Part shown: positions 8,011 through 16,198 of the stretch, in pieces
Numbering within the stretch: the first letter of the stretch is position 1
Layout: each line of letters begins with the position of its first letter
DNA from: CAWJFJ01 sp963800065
GTDB lineage: Bacteria; Actinomycetota; Acidimicrobiia; Acidimicrobiales; UBA8190
Direction of reading: 5' to 3'
NCBI GenBank assembly: GCA_963800065.1
Contig: CAWCZO010000011.1
Span: 186,001-250,000, forward strand
DNA: 64,000 nt
Notes under the pieces: generated by a model
Databases searched by the model: none
What the model saw: only the letters and a program-made list of their open reading frames with translations
What the model was told of the DNA's origin: nothing
Translations under genes and position numbers: made by a program

Positions 8011-9710
8011 CAGGCCACCTTCATTCGCATCCGCACGACCGTGCCCCGGTCAGGGCCCGACGTGATGTCGAGCTGGGCACCCACCGAATCAGCGCGTTCC
8101 CGCATCCCGAGGAGGCCGTAGCTCGATGCCCCGGCCGCCTTCCCGGCGGACATCCCCACCCCGTTGTCGGCCACCTCCAGAAGAGCTCCGTCGGCGTTGC
8201 ACAGCCAGAGGACCGAGACGTTCGACGCGTGAGCATGACGTTCGGCGTTCATCACCGCTTCTTGCGCCACACGCCAGAACTCACGTTCCACCGTGAGCGG
8301 CAACCGGGTGTCGGCTTCAGCGGTGAGCGTCACCGCCAGCCGGTTCCGTCGGTTCACCCGTTCCAGGAAGGAGCGCAGGACGTTGTCGACGCCCTGGGTC
8401 TCCGACACGTCGCTGCGCAGGTCGACCAGCGCGTCCCGGAGCTCTTCGACCAGATTGCGGACGTCGCCGCGCAGCGAGATCAGGTCGGCCTGGACGGCTC
8501 GGCCGTGATTGAGCTCGACCAGGCGGTCGATCTCGAACCCCAGGTACACGACGGACTGGCCGATGTGGTCGTGAAGCTCTCGGGCCAGACGGGACCGCTC
8601 CTGCTCCACACCGAGGCCGTGGATCCGCTCCAGCCACCGTGCGTTGTCGAGAGCCAGTGCCGCCGCACGGGCCAGGTCCCCGATACGTCGCTGATCGGCG
8701 GCGGTGACCTGGTGGGAACCCTGCCATTCCACCGCCAGCATCCCCACGAGTTCGTCGCGCGCCCGCAGAGGGCAGTAGAGACCCCACCGGGACCGGAAAC
8801 TCAGTCCCTGCTCGAGCGCCTCGAGGGCGATCGGCTCGGTGCCCGCCGAAGCGGTGGCCAAGGCCTCGGGGAGTTCCATGGACGTCTCGGATCCCGTCAC
8901 CCGGACCCCCTTCCCGGCCACGAGGTGCCAGTAGCCGGTCACGGGATCCCTGAGGACCACGGCGCCGGTGTCGGGGGAGAACATCTCCTCCAGACGTTCA
9001 AGCGCCCACCGGGCGGCATCTTCGAGGTCGAGGGGCGTCGGCTCGCGCGCCGTGGCCCGGTGCAGATCGAGCAGGAGGTCGTTGACCTCGGACAGATGCT
9101 CGGCATGGGCGGTGAAACCTTCTTGCGCCTTGCCGGTGTCATCGATGACGATGCGGCTGAACCCCCCCACCACGCCCACCAGGACGACCTCGATGGCGAA
9201 TTGGAAGCTCGAGCCGGCCACCCCCCGGTAGTGGACGAGGATCACGCTCGGCAGGACGACGGCCAGGCCCGAGAGAACCGACAACCAGGACACGATCCGT
9301 ATGCCGCCGGCGAAACCGACGATGGCGGTGGCCACGACCAGACAGACGAGGAACGGGGAGCGCCCGAAGCCCGTCGCTTCGATGACGGCCACGCTCAAGG
9401 CCATCTCGAGGAACAGCGCCGTCGGCACCTGCCAGCCGGTCTGGTCGTAGCGGATGGGCCAGAGGGTCCGCCACAGCGTGTAGATGGCCAGCACGATCCC
9501 CACCAGGATCACGTGCCGCCCCGTCTTCTCGATCACTCCCAGGGCCACCGCCAGCGAAAGCGTGCCCCAGCGCAGGGCCACCAGCAGCGGGGCGAACCGG
9601 GCCACCACCTCGGGGGTGGCAGGCAGGGGTCGACGCCACTCGGGCCAGGCTCGCCACGCCCGGACACGGCCAATCCACCCGCCGTCGGGGAGCGCCACCA
9701 ACCGCTGCAC
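8010..9710 (-). CDS. Membrane sensor histidine kinase, NarL-partner type
   Basis: 566 aa. About six membrane helices occupy residues 38-190, followed by a GAF-like domain (about 230-365). HisKA_3 follows with phospho-acceptor His380 (RLARELHDHIGQ). The ATPase domain has the N-box EAVMNAERHA (about 484-493) and a DNGVGM G1 box (about 516-521). It is the cognate partner of the following regulator (one-base overlap). The GTG at 9710 has an AGGAGG SD at 6 nt. The signal is unknown; the GAF domain hints at a small-molecule or redox cue. Confidence 0.92.
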   Translation of the reverse strand: MQRLVALPDGGWIGRVRAWRAWPEWRRPLPATPEVVARFAPLLVALRWGTLSLAVALGVIEKTGRHVILVGIVLAIYTLWRTLWPIRYDQTGWQVPTALFLEMALSVAVIEATGFGRSPFLVCLVVATAIVGFAGGIRIVSWLSVLSGLAVVLPSVILVHYRGVAGSSFQFAIEVVLVGVVGGFSRIVIDDTGKAQEGFTAHAEHLSEVNDLLLDLHRATAREPTPLDLEDAARWALERLEEMFSPDTGAVVLRDPVTGYWHLVAGKGVRVTGSETSMELPEALATASAGTEPIALEALEQGLSFRSRWGLYCPLRARDELVGMLAVEWQGSHQVTAADQRRIGDLARAAALALDNARWLERIHGLGVEQERSRLARELHDHIGQSVVYLGFEIDRLVELNHGRAVQADLISLRGDVRNLVEELRDALVDLRSDVSETQGVDNVLRSFLERVNRRNRLAVTLTAEADTRLPLTVEREFWRVAQEAVMNAERHAHASNVSVLWLCNADGALLEVADNGVGMSAGKAAGASSYGLLGMRERADSVGAQLDITSGPDRGTVVRMRMKVA

Positions 9711-9934
9711 GGTGATCCTCCTGGGTCTCCCACCCCGGGCCCATTGCCCGGCGTCGTCACCTCGATGACTGGAGAATCGTCACGTGCGCGGTCGCCCTTG
9801 AGCGGCCCCGGGTCGGGGGGGGGCTCTCAGGAGGACAATTTCTTCGCAATTCCACGGTCCCGTGAGGCCGACGCCCTTGTCGTCATCGGCCCGGACCCGC
9901 CAAAACGGTGCCGTTGACCAGGGAGTCCTATCTC

Positions 9935-10858
9935 TCAGTGCCCACTGAAGGCATGGAAGATGTTGATGAAGGCGGGTCCGGCGGTGATGACGAAGAGGGC
10001 GGGCATGATGCAGAAGACCATGGGGAAGAGCATCTTCACCGGCGCCTTCTGGGCCTCCTCCTGAGCGAGCTGGTGACGCCGGACGCGCATGTCGGCGGCC
10101 TGGGCCCGCAGGATCGAACCGATGGACACGCCGAACACGTCAGCCTGCTTCAGGGCCAGGACGAAGGAGCGGACCTCGCGGACGTCGGTACGGGCATCCA
10201 GGGCCGTGAGGGCGTCGACCCGGCTGGAGCCGGCGCGCATCTCACCGAGCATCCGGGCGAACTCCTCGGACAAGGGTCCCGGAACCATCGTCACGGCACG
10301 AGCCAGGGCCTGCTCGAAGCCGAGACCGGCCTCCACGCTGATGACGAGGAGGTCGAGGACGTCGGGAAGCTTCTTCCGGATCGAAAGTTGCCGCGCTTCG
10401 ATGGCGCGGTTGAGCCAGGCGTCTGGTCCGACGACACCGGCCAGAGTGAGAAGAGCGAAGATGGCGATCAGATCGATGCCGCGTACCGACGTGAACTTCC
10501 ACGCCACGTACCACATGATGGGAACGGCAACCACGGAGAGGACGTGGAAGACGAGGAACCGGTCGGCTTCCTCGGGCTGTCCCCGACCGGCCACGACCAG
10601 CTTCTTCTGCACGGTCTCGACGTACGAGTCCGGCAGGGCGGCCCGCGCCAGTCCGGCGATGAAGACCGCCGCCGGTTCGACCACGCGCGCCGACAGAGGC
10701 TCCCTCAGCTCCGTGTCGCGCGAATCGGCGGGGGCCTCGTAGTCGGCCAGACGGGCCCGTGCCGCACGCACGCTGATCCGTTCGTCGGCCTTGAGGAAGG
10801 CCGCATAGGCCAGAAGGCTGGCGGTGACGAAGACGGCGACGACGGCGACGGGGAGCAC
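9935..10858 (-). CDS. tadC: Tad pilus inner-membrane platform protein TadC
   Basis: 307 aa, type II secretion F-domain family. Hydrophobic segments lie at the N-terminus, around 100-150 (LSVVAVPIMWYVAWKF, IDLIAIFALLTLAGVVG) and at the C-terminus (LFPMVFCIMPALFVITAGPAFI). The cytoplasmic F domain with LPDVLDLLVISVEAGLGFEQAL lies between them. With TadB it forms the membrane platform on which TadA extrudes pilin. The GTG at 10858 starts just past the tadB stop. It is the last gene of cpaB-tadZABC; 224 bp without a gene separate it from the kinase. Confidence 0.93.
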   Translation of the reverse strand: MLPVAVVAVFVTASLLAYAAFLKADERISVRAARARLADYEAPADSRDTELREPLSARVVEPAAVFIAGLARAALPDSYVETVQKKLVVAGRGQPEEADRFLVFHVLSVVAVPIMWYVAWKFTSVRGIDLIAIFALLTLAGVVGPDAWLNRAIEARQLSIRKKLPDVLDLLVISVEAGLGFEQALARAVTMVPGPLSEEFARMLGEMRAGSSRVDALTALDARTDVREVRSFVLALKQADVFGVSIGSILRAQAADMRVRRHQLAQEEAQKAPVKMLFPMVFCIMPALFVITAGPAFINIFHAFSGH

Positions 10859-10859
10859 G

Positions 10860-11843
10860 TCAGATCTCGATGCTCACGATGGAGCGCATCCACACCATCC
10901 CGACCACGGCAAGGCCGATGCAGCCGTAGAACAGGACCTGGCCCAGGCCGGTGTGGAGGAGGGGATCCAGATAGGTCCGGTTCGTCCCGTAGATGAAGAC
11001 GCCGATGGCGATGGGTAGCAACGAGATCACGATGGCGCCGATCCGGCCTTCCGCCGTCAGGGTGTGCGCCTCCTGGCGCAGACGGCTCCGGGCGTTCATG
11101 GTGTCGGCCACGATGTCGAGGAGCTCGGACAGGTTGCCCCCGACCTCGCGCTGGATACCGATGGCCGATACCACCCATTCGAAGTCCTCGCTCTTCACCC
11201 GCTGGGACACCTCGTCGAGGGCGCTGGCCAGTGGTCGTCCGAGGCGTGTCTCGGCCACGACGTGCCGCATCTCCTTGCCCATGGGATCCGGCAACTGCAC
11301 GGCCACCGTGTCCAGGCCCTGCATGATCGAGAAGCCCGAGCGCAGGGTGGCCCCGAGGAGCTGCAACATGTCGGGTAGCTGCGCCACGAAGGCGCTCGTC
11401 CGCCGTGCGGCCAGGAAGCCGACCACCACCCAGGGGAGGATGGCCAGAGCGGCGAGGACGCCCGCTCCCCAGAAGAAGTCGCCCACCAGGAACACCAGCA
11501 GGCCGCCCAGGACGGCCACCACGATGTAGAGGAACAGGGCCTCGGCCGGGCGGAAGGGGAGGTCGGCCTGATCGAGCTTGGACTCCACCACGGCCAACAG
11601 CCCGCGTCGGGTGGCCGCCTCGGCCACGGCGTCGATGGCCCGCTGGAGCAACGGCGACCGGACGAACTCGTGTTCACCGGGCCCACCGGGCACGGTGGCG
11701 GTCGAGTCCCTCGAGTACCCCACCGTGTAGGGGGCGAGGGTCTTCTCGAGGGCCGGCTTGCGCCGCCACGTCGCCACGGTGAGGACACCCCAGGCCAGGA
11801 GGCCGGCGGCGGGCAGAACGAGGACGGCGATGAAGACGATCAT
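10860..11843 (-). CDS. tadB: Tad pilus inner-membrane platform protein TadB
   Basis: 327 aa. It begins MIVFIAVLVLPAAGLLAWGVLTVATWRR (anchor). Two further helices lie near 100-145, then the F domain with LPDMLQLLGATLRSGFSIMQGLD and GGNLSELLDIVADTMNAR, and two C-terminal helices. The ATG at 11843 overlaps the tadA stop in an ATGA, so the two are coupled. A longer in-frame reading upstream is only the shadow of tadA. It is TadC's partner in the pilus assembly platform. Confidence 0.93.
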   Translation of the reverse strand: MIVFIAVLVLPAAGLLAWGVLTVATWRRKPALEKTLAPYTVGYSRDSTATVPGGPGEHEFVRSPLLQRAIDAVAEAATRRGLLAVVESKLDQADLPFRPAEALFLYIVVAVLGGLLVFLVGDFFWGAGVLAALAILPWVVVGFLAARRTSAFVAQLPDMLQLLGATLRSGFSIMQGLDTVAVQLPDPMGKEMRHVVAETRLGRPLASALDEVSQRVKSEDFEWVVSAIGIQREVGGNLSELLDIVADTMNARSRLRQEAHTLTAEGRIGAIVISLLPIAIGVFIYGTNRTYLDPLLHTGLGQVLFYGCIGLAVVGMVWMRSIVSIEI

Positions 11844-13192
11844 CGGTGACCGACGGCTCGGGCGAAGGTGTCGGCCTCGAAGAGCTCGGAGTCGAGCGGC
11901 TGGCCGGCGTCCTGCAGCTTCTCGGCGAACTGCGGCCTGATCCCCATGGACTTGAGCGAGCCCCGGTAGGCACCTTCGGCGTCCATGCCCATGGAGAAGT
12001 CGAACATGAAGAGGTCCTGCATGATGATCACGTCCCCCTCCATGTGTTGGACCTCGGACACGTGCGTCACCCGCCGGCTCCCGTCGCGCAGGCGGGTCAG
12101 GTGGACCACCAGGTCGACGGCGGAGGACATCTGCTCCCGGATGACCCTGATGGGCAGGTCGAAGCCGGACATGAGGGTCATGGTCTCGATACGCGACAGG
12201 GTGTCCCGGGGGCCGTTCGAGTGGATGGTGGTGAGTGAACCCTCGTGGCCGGTGTTCATGGCCTGGAGCATGTCCAGGGCCTCGCCGCCTCGGCACTCAC
12301 CCACGATGATCCGGTCCGGGCGCATCCGCAGGGCGTTGCGCACCAGATCCCGGATGGTCACTTCGCCCTTGCCTTCGATGTTGGGCGGGCGTGATTCGAG
12401 GGCCACGACGTGCTCCTGGCGGAGTTGCAGCTCCTTGGAGTCCTCGATGGTGACAATCCGTTCGTCGTCAGGGATCAGCGACGACAGGACGTTCAGGAAC
12501 GTGGTCTTCCCGGCGTCGGTCCCACCGGACACCACGATGTTCAGGCGGCCGACCACGCACGCCTCGATGAAGCGGGCGAATGTCGAGGTGAAGGTCCCGT
12601 TGGTGACCAGGTCCTCGACCATCAGGGGGTCCTTGGCGAACTTCCTGACGGTGAGGAAAGGGCCGCCGATGGCCAGGGGATGGATCACCGCGTTGATACG
12701 TGATCCGTCGGGGAGACGGGCATCGACCATGGGGGACGACTCGTCGACCCGGCGGCTGACCTCACCCACGATCTTGTCGATGACGCGGCGCAGATGGGTC
12801 TCGTCGATGAAGGACGTCGGCGTCCGCTCGATCTTGCCGCCACGCTCCACGTAGACGCGATCGGGTCCATTGACCATGACCTCGGACACGTTCGGGTCCT
12901 CCAGATACCTCTGGATGGGTCCGTAACCGAGGATGTCATTGGCGATGTCCTCGCCCAGACGGGCCTTGTCGGCCAATGACAGGGGCGTCGCCTCTTCGGA
13001 CAGGGCGGCCTGGAGCTGGGCGTTGACCCTCGGCCGCAGGTCCTTGGCCGTCAAACGGCCCTGGGACAGCTCGGGACCGAGCTCCTCGATGAGCCGTTGG
13101 TGCACCCGGATGTGCACCTCTTCCAGGGCGCGCGCCCGCGCCTCTTCCGAGTTCAACACGCCCGCCACTCGCAGATGATCGGACAGCGACAT
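11840..13192 (-). CDS. tadA: Tad pilus assembly ATPase TadA/CpaF
   Basis: 450 aa secretion ATPase. The N-terminal domain (1-110) is followed by the RecA-like core: Walker A GGTDAGKTT at 223-231, Asp box ERIVTIED at 244-251, Walker B RIIVGECRGGEAL at 294-306, and His box TGHEGSLTTIH at 314-324. The P-loop has Asp-Ala where most CpaF proteins have Gly-Ser, but the GK[ST] core is intact. It energises Flp pilin assembly from the cytoplasmic face. The ATG at 13192 follows a GGGGAG SD. Confidence 0.95.
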   Translation of the reverse strand: MSLSDHLRVAGVLNSEEARARALEEVHIRVHQRLIEELGPELSQGRLTAKDLRPRVNAQLQAALSEEATPLSLADKARLGEDIANDILGYGPIQRYLEDPNVSEVMVNGPDRVYVERGGKIERTPTSFIDETHLRRVIDKIVGEVSRRVDESSPMVDARLPDGSRINAVIHPLAIGGPFLTVRKFAKDPLMVEDLVTNGTFTSTFARFIEACVVGRLNIVVSGGTDAGKTTFLNVLSSLIPDDERIVTIEDSKELQLRQEHVVALESRPPNIEGKGEVTIRDLVRNALRMRPDRIIVGECRGGEALDMLQAMNTGHEGSLTTIHSNGPRDTLSRIETMTLMSGFDLPIRVIREQMSSAVDLVVHLTRLRDGSRRVTHVSEVQHMEGDVIIMQDLFMFDFSMGMDAEGAYRGSLKSMGIRPQFAEKLQDAGQPLDSELFEADTFARAVGHR

Positions 13193-13201
13193 CGTGCTCC
13201 C

Positions 13202-14428
13202 CTACTTGGCTTGTTGAGACGCCACCGTGGCCGTAGCCGATGCCATCAATCCGGAGGCGAGTTCGTCGATGCTTCTGGCGAATTTCGACCTGGGCGAGCT
13301 GATGACCACGGGGACGCCACGGTTCACCGACTCGGCGACGAGGATGTCGCTGGGGAGGGCGGCATCCACCTTGAGCTGCACGGCCCGTTCGGCATCGGCT
13401 TCGCTCAGCCCCACCCGGGTGTTGGCCCGGTTCAGTACGAACTTCACCGACGAGAAGGGGATGTCGAGGGCCCGCATGGTCTGCATCCCGACCCGGGCGC
13501 TCTTCAGGCTCATCACGTCCAGTCCGGCCAGGACCAGGATGTCGTCAGCGGCCTCCAGGGCGGCCAGGGTGATCTCGGCGAAGTTGGCCGATGTGTCGAT
13601 CACGATGTAGGCGCAGCGCTCCCGGAGGACGTTGATGACACGGGCCAGGTCCGCACGCCCGATCCGGTCGGCCGAGCTCGGCTCGGTCGGAGCGGCCAGG
13701 ATGAGGAGTCCGCTCGGCTCGTGTCGCAGAAGGAGGTTCTCGAGCATCGTCCCGTCGAGGCGGTCACCGGCCGCCGCCGCTTCGGCGATCGTGTGCACGG
13801 GGGCCAGCTGGAGCATGAGGGCCACGTCGCCGAACTGGAGGTCGGCGTCGACCAGGACGACGGGCTGGATCGTCTTCTTGGCCAGGGCCACGGCCAGGTT
13901 GATGGCCACGACCGACTTGCCCGTCCCCCCCTTGGAGCAGAAGACCGATATGACCCGGCCCTGGGGACCGGGAGGTGCCGGGGCGGGGGGAGGTGGGGGC
14001 ACGATCGTCGCCGGTCGGCGGACCTTGACCCGGGCGGCGGCACGCGACACCGAATCGAGCAGCTCGCTGTCATCGGCCGTGACGGCCACGACATCGTCCA
14101 CCCCGGCGCGTAGGGCACCCTGGAGTACCTCCGCCGTCAACTCGTAGACGACCATCACGGCACCGCATCCCGGCCGGAACCCGATCAGGCCGGCCACCTG
14201 GGAGATGACCTCGTCGGGCTTGTCGGTGGGTCCGAAGACCACGACCCCGGGCTTCGAAGGGTCGGCCTCGTCGGAAAAGGCGGCCAGGTTCTCGTACCCG
14301 ACGACGTTGCCGCCGATCTCGAGCATCCTCTCGGTGAGGACGAAGCGGACGACTTCGTCGGGGTCGACCACACTGATGGCCACCTGCTCGCCCTTAGACG
14401 TCTTCGTCTTGGGCGGGGCTTCCTTCAT
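13202..14428 (-). CDS. tadZ: Pilus localisation MinD-like ATPase TadZ/CpaE
   Basis: 408 aa. An atypical receiver-like domain (about 15-135) lacks a clear phospho-Asp. A proline linker leads to a ParA/MinD ATPase with deviant Walker A KGGTGKS (166-172) and VVLVDADLQFGDVALML. The family places Tad pili at the pole. The ATG at 14428 with GGAAGG 8 nt upstream is preferred over a GTG at 14455, which would overlap cpaB and has no SD. It lies between cpaB and tadA on the same strand. Confidence 0.92.
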   Translation of the reverse strand: MKEAPPKTKTSKGEQVAISVVDPDEVVRFVLTERMLEIGGNVVGYENLAAFSDEADPSKPGVVVFGPTDKPDEVISQVAGLIGFRPGCGAVMVVYELTAEVLQGALRAGVDDVVAVTADDSELLDSVSRAAARVKVRRPATIVPPPPPAPAPPGPQGRVISVFCSKGGTGKSVVAINLAVALAKKTIQPVVLVDADLQFGDVALMLQLAPVHTIAEAAAAGDRLDGTMLENLLLRHEPSGLLILAAPTEPSSADRIGRADLARVINVLRERCAYIVIDTSANFAEITLAALEAADDILVLAGLDVMSLKSARVGMQTMRALDIPFSSVKFVLNRANTRVGLSEADAERAVQLKVDAALPSDILVAESVNRGVPVVISSPRSKFARSIDELASGLMASATATVASQQAK

Positions 14429-14444
14429 CGTGTCAACCTTCCGG

Positions 14445-15176
14445 TCAGAGTGCACTGGTGATGTTCCCTTGACTGATCGGAGGGACGGTCACCTGCGGGC
14501 TGTTGGGAGGAACGAGGGTCATGTAGAGACCCAACCCGTCCTGCTCGGCCAGGGCGATCCGTTCGGCATCGGCCGGTGTCACGGAGAAGGTGTAGAGGCC
14601 GCTCGTGTTGGCGGGAGCGGTGGTGGCCGTCGTCGCCGGAACGGTCGTGGCGGTGGTCGTGCTCTGGCCGACGGCGATGATCTGCACGTCCTGCAGAAGG
14701 AGTGTCTCGGAACCGTTCAGAGTGATCATCAGATCGACCTTGTCCCCCACGCCGGGAAAGTCGGCCACGCCGTGGATCGGGTCGACCGACGCCGTCACCG
14801 CCACGCGGCCCGCCGGGATGAGCTGAGCGAAGCTACTGGAGGCCGAGGACGAGGTGGCGAACATCGAGGACACCAAGACCTGTCCGACGCCGAACGAGGC
14901 GACGGCGTCCTTGTTCTCGATGCTCGAGATCTTGGTCACGGCCGACGTGGGACGGAATTCCTGGGGGATCTTCTTGTGCTGGATGTAGCCGTCGCTGATG
15001 GCGGCACTCCCGCTCAAGGTGGCGGGCACGGGCTTGACCACCACGTAGGCCTCCACCAGCTTGGCGTTGTGATACGCCCGCTGCTGGGCGTTGTTCAGAA
15101 AGACGTAGCTCAACACCGACGCGGCCACCCCCACGGCTACCGCGACGGCAACCACGATCGTCCGTTTGGGTGTCAT
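14445..15176 (-). CDS. cpaB: Flp pilus assembly protein CpaB/RcpC
   Basis: 243 aa. It has an N-terminal membrane anchor (about residues 7-28) and an SAF/CpaB region (VVVKPVPATLSGSAAI, IPAGRVAVTASVDPIHGVADFPGVGDKVDLMIT). The second half has a Thr/Ala/Pro insert (TTTATTVPATTATTAPANT) and ends with FSVTPADAERIALAEQDGLGLYMTLVPP. CpaB is a periplasmic or wall-side pilus assembly factor. The ATG at 15176 has a GAGGGGGG SD. It is first in the minus-strand tad operon and divergent from tadE. Confidence 0.9.
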   Translation of the reverse strand: MTPKRTIVVAVAVAVGVAASVLSYVFLNNAQQRAYHNAKLVEAYVVVKPVPATLSGSAAISDGYIQHKKIPQEFRPTSAVTKISSIENKDAVASFGVGQVLVSSMFATSSSASSSFAQLIPAGRVAVTASVDPIHGVADFPGVGDKVDLMITLNGSETLLLQDVQIIAVGQSTTTATTVPATTATTAPANTSGLYTFSVTPADAERIALAEQDGLGLYMTLVPPNSPQVTVPPISQGNITSAL

Positions 15177-15508
15177 CAATTCCCCCCTCGTTGTGCCCGG
15201 AGCCGAAGCTGGCCAGCAGCTGATCTTCGGCGCCGATCGATCCCACCGCGGTCGATGGCTAAGCCAAGTGTGCGTGACAACGCACCCCTTGACAATGACT
15301 ACGGGCGCAAATGAGTCCCAGGACCTACCCGGCTCCTCCGATCGGGCTGATCGGCGCTAAAGACGCACCGACATATGTGTCGATAGTCCTATTGCCCGCC
15401 GCCCGGTGGGGTCCTGATACTGAGGACTGGGGCAGTGGGACTAGCCACGCGCCACCCTCTCAACCGACCGGGAGAGGTGCGACAGTGTCGAGAGGTGAGG
15501 AAGGCGAG
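15177..15508. promoter_or_regulatory. 332-bp divergent control region between cpaB and tadE
   Basis: No gene is visible here. The hexamer TGACAA occurs twice at exact 15-bp spacing (15275-15280 and 15290-15295), an arrangement typical of tandem regulator half-sites. TTGACA at 15289-15294 looks like a -35 element, but no convincing -10 stands 16-18 bp away. An 8-bp palindrome ACATATGT lies near 15371. The region must drive both pilus operons and is a candidate target of the NarL-type regulator. Confidence 0.5.
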
Positions 15509-16198
15509 ATGACGGCTGCGGCGAGAATCCGCCCCCGGGCGAGCGTGGGGTGGCGCGGACGCATCCGGACCCGGTTCGCCCCCAATGGCTCCGAACGCGG
15601 TGCCGTCCTCGTCGAGGCGGCCTTCGTCTTCCCGGTCTTCCTGCTCCTTCTCTTCGGGATGATCGAGTTCGGGTTCATCTTCAAGGACAGCCAGACGCTC
15701 GACAACATGACACGGGCCGGCGTCCGCGTCGCCGCCATCACCGGGAACGCCACCGATCCCGATGCCGACTACCAGATCCTCACTTCCGTTCTCGGTGCCA
15801 GCAACGGCCTCGACGCCAGCGAGGTCATCATCTTCGACGCCACCAGTCTGGACGGAAACCCTCCGGGCGACGTGCCGACGGAGTGCGCCAACGGGACTCT
15901 CCTCTGCAACATCTACAGTGCGACGGATCTGGGCATCGTCCAGCAAAATCTCACGTCTTACGATGCCGCCATGCAGACCGACTTCGGCCCGACTCCGACG
16001 GGGAGTGCCTGCGGAGCGTGGGACCAGACATGGTGCGCCGCTTCCAGATCTGTGAGTCAGTCAGGGAACAGCGGGGCGGGTCCCGACTACGTCGGCGTCT
16101 ACGTCAGCGCCGTCCACACCAATTTGACGGGGTTCTTCGGTCCGTCTCTGACCCTGACCGACTCCGCCGTCATGCAGCTCGAACCCCAGACACCATGA
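15509..16198 (+). CDS. tadE: TadE-like pseudopilin
   Basis: 229 aa. After a basic leader comes G/AVLVEAAFVFPVFLLLLFGMIEFGFIF, a pseudopilin cleavage motif with Glu at +5 and a hydrophobic helix, then the conserved LDNMTRAGVRVAA. The C-terminal 150 residues are extracytoplasmic and contain several Cys (ECANGTLLC, ACGAWDQTWC) that may form disulfides. The ATG at 15509 follows a GAGGAAGG SD. The stop overlaps the next ATG (ATGA). It is a minor pilin of the Tad system, divergent from the main operon. Confidence 0.9.
   Translation: MTAAARIRPRASVGWRGRIRTRFAPNGSERGAVLVEAAFVFPVFLLLLFGMIEFGFIFKDSQTLDNMTRAGVRVAAITGNATDPDADYQILTSVLGASNGLDASEVIIFDATSLDGNPPGDVPTECANGTLLCNIYSATDLGIVQQNLTSYDAAMQTDFGPTPTGSACGAWDQTWCAASRSVSQSGNSGAGPDYVGVYVSAVHTNLTGFFGPSLTLTDSAVMQLEPQTP

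Noticed and set aside
8229..9917. Long plus-strand frame opposite the histidine kinase
   Set aside because: Antisense shadow rich in His/Gly/Arg; the minus strand carries complete kinase motifs.
9711..9934. Possible small gene between the kinase and tadC
   Set aside because: No frame with start, SD and plausible composition; only a weak 6-bp hairpin at 9735-9751.
15289..15317. TTGACA as a tadE promoter
   Set aside because: No acceptable -10 hexamer stands 16-18 bp downstream; kept only as part of the repeat in the control region.
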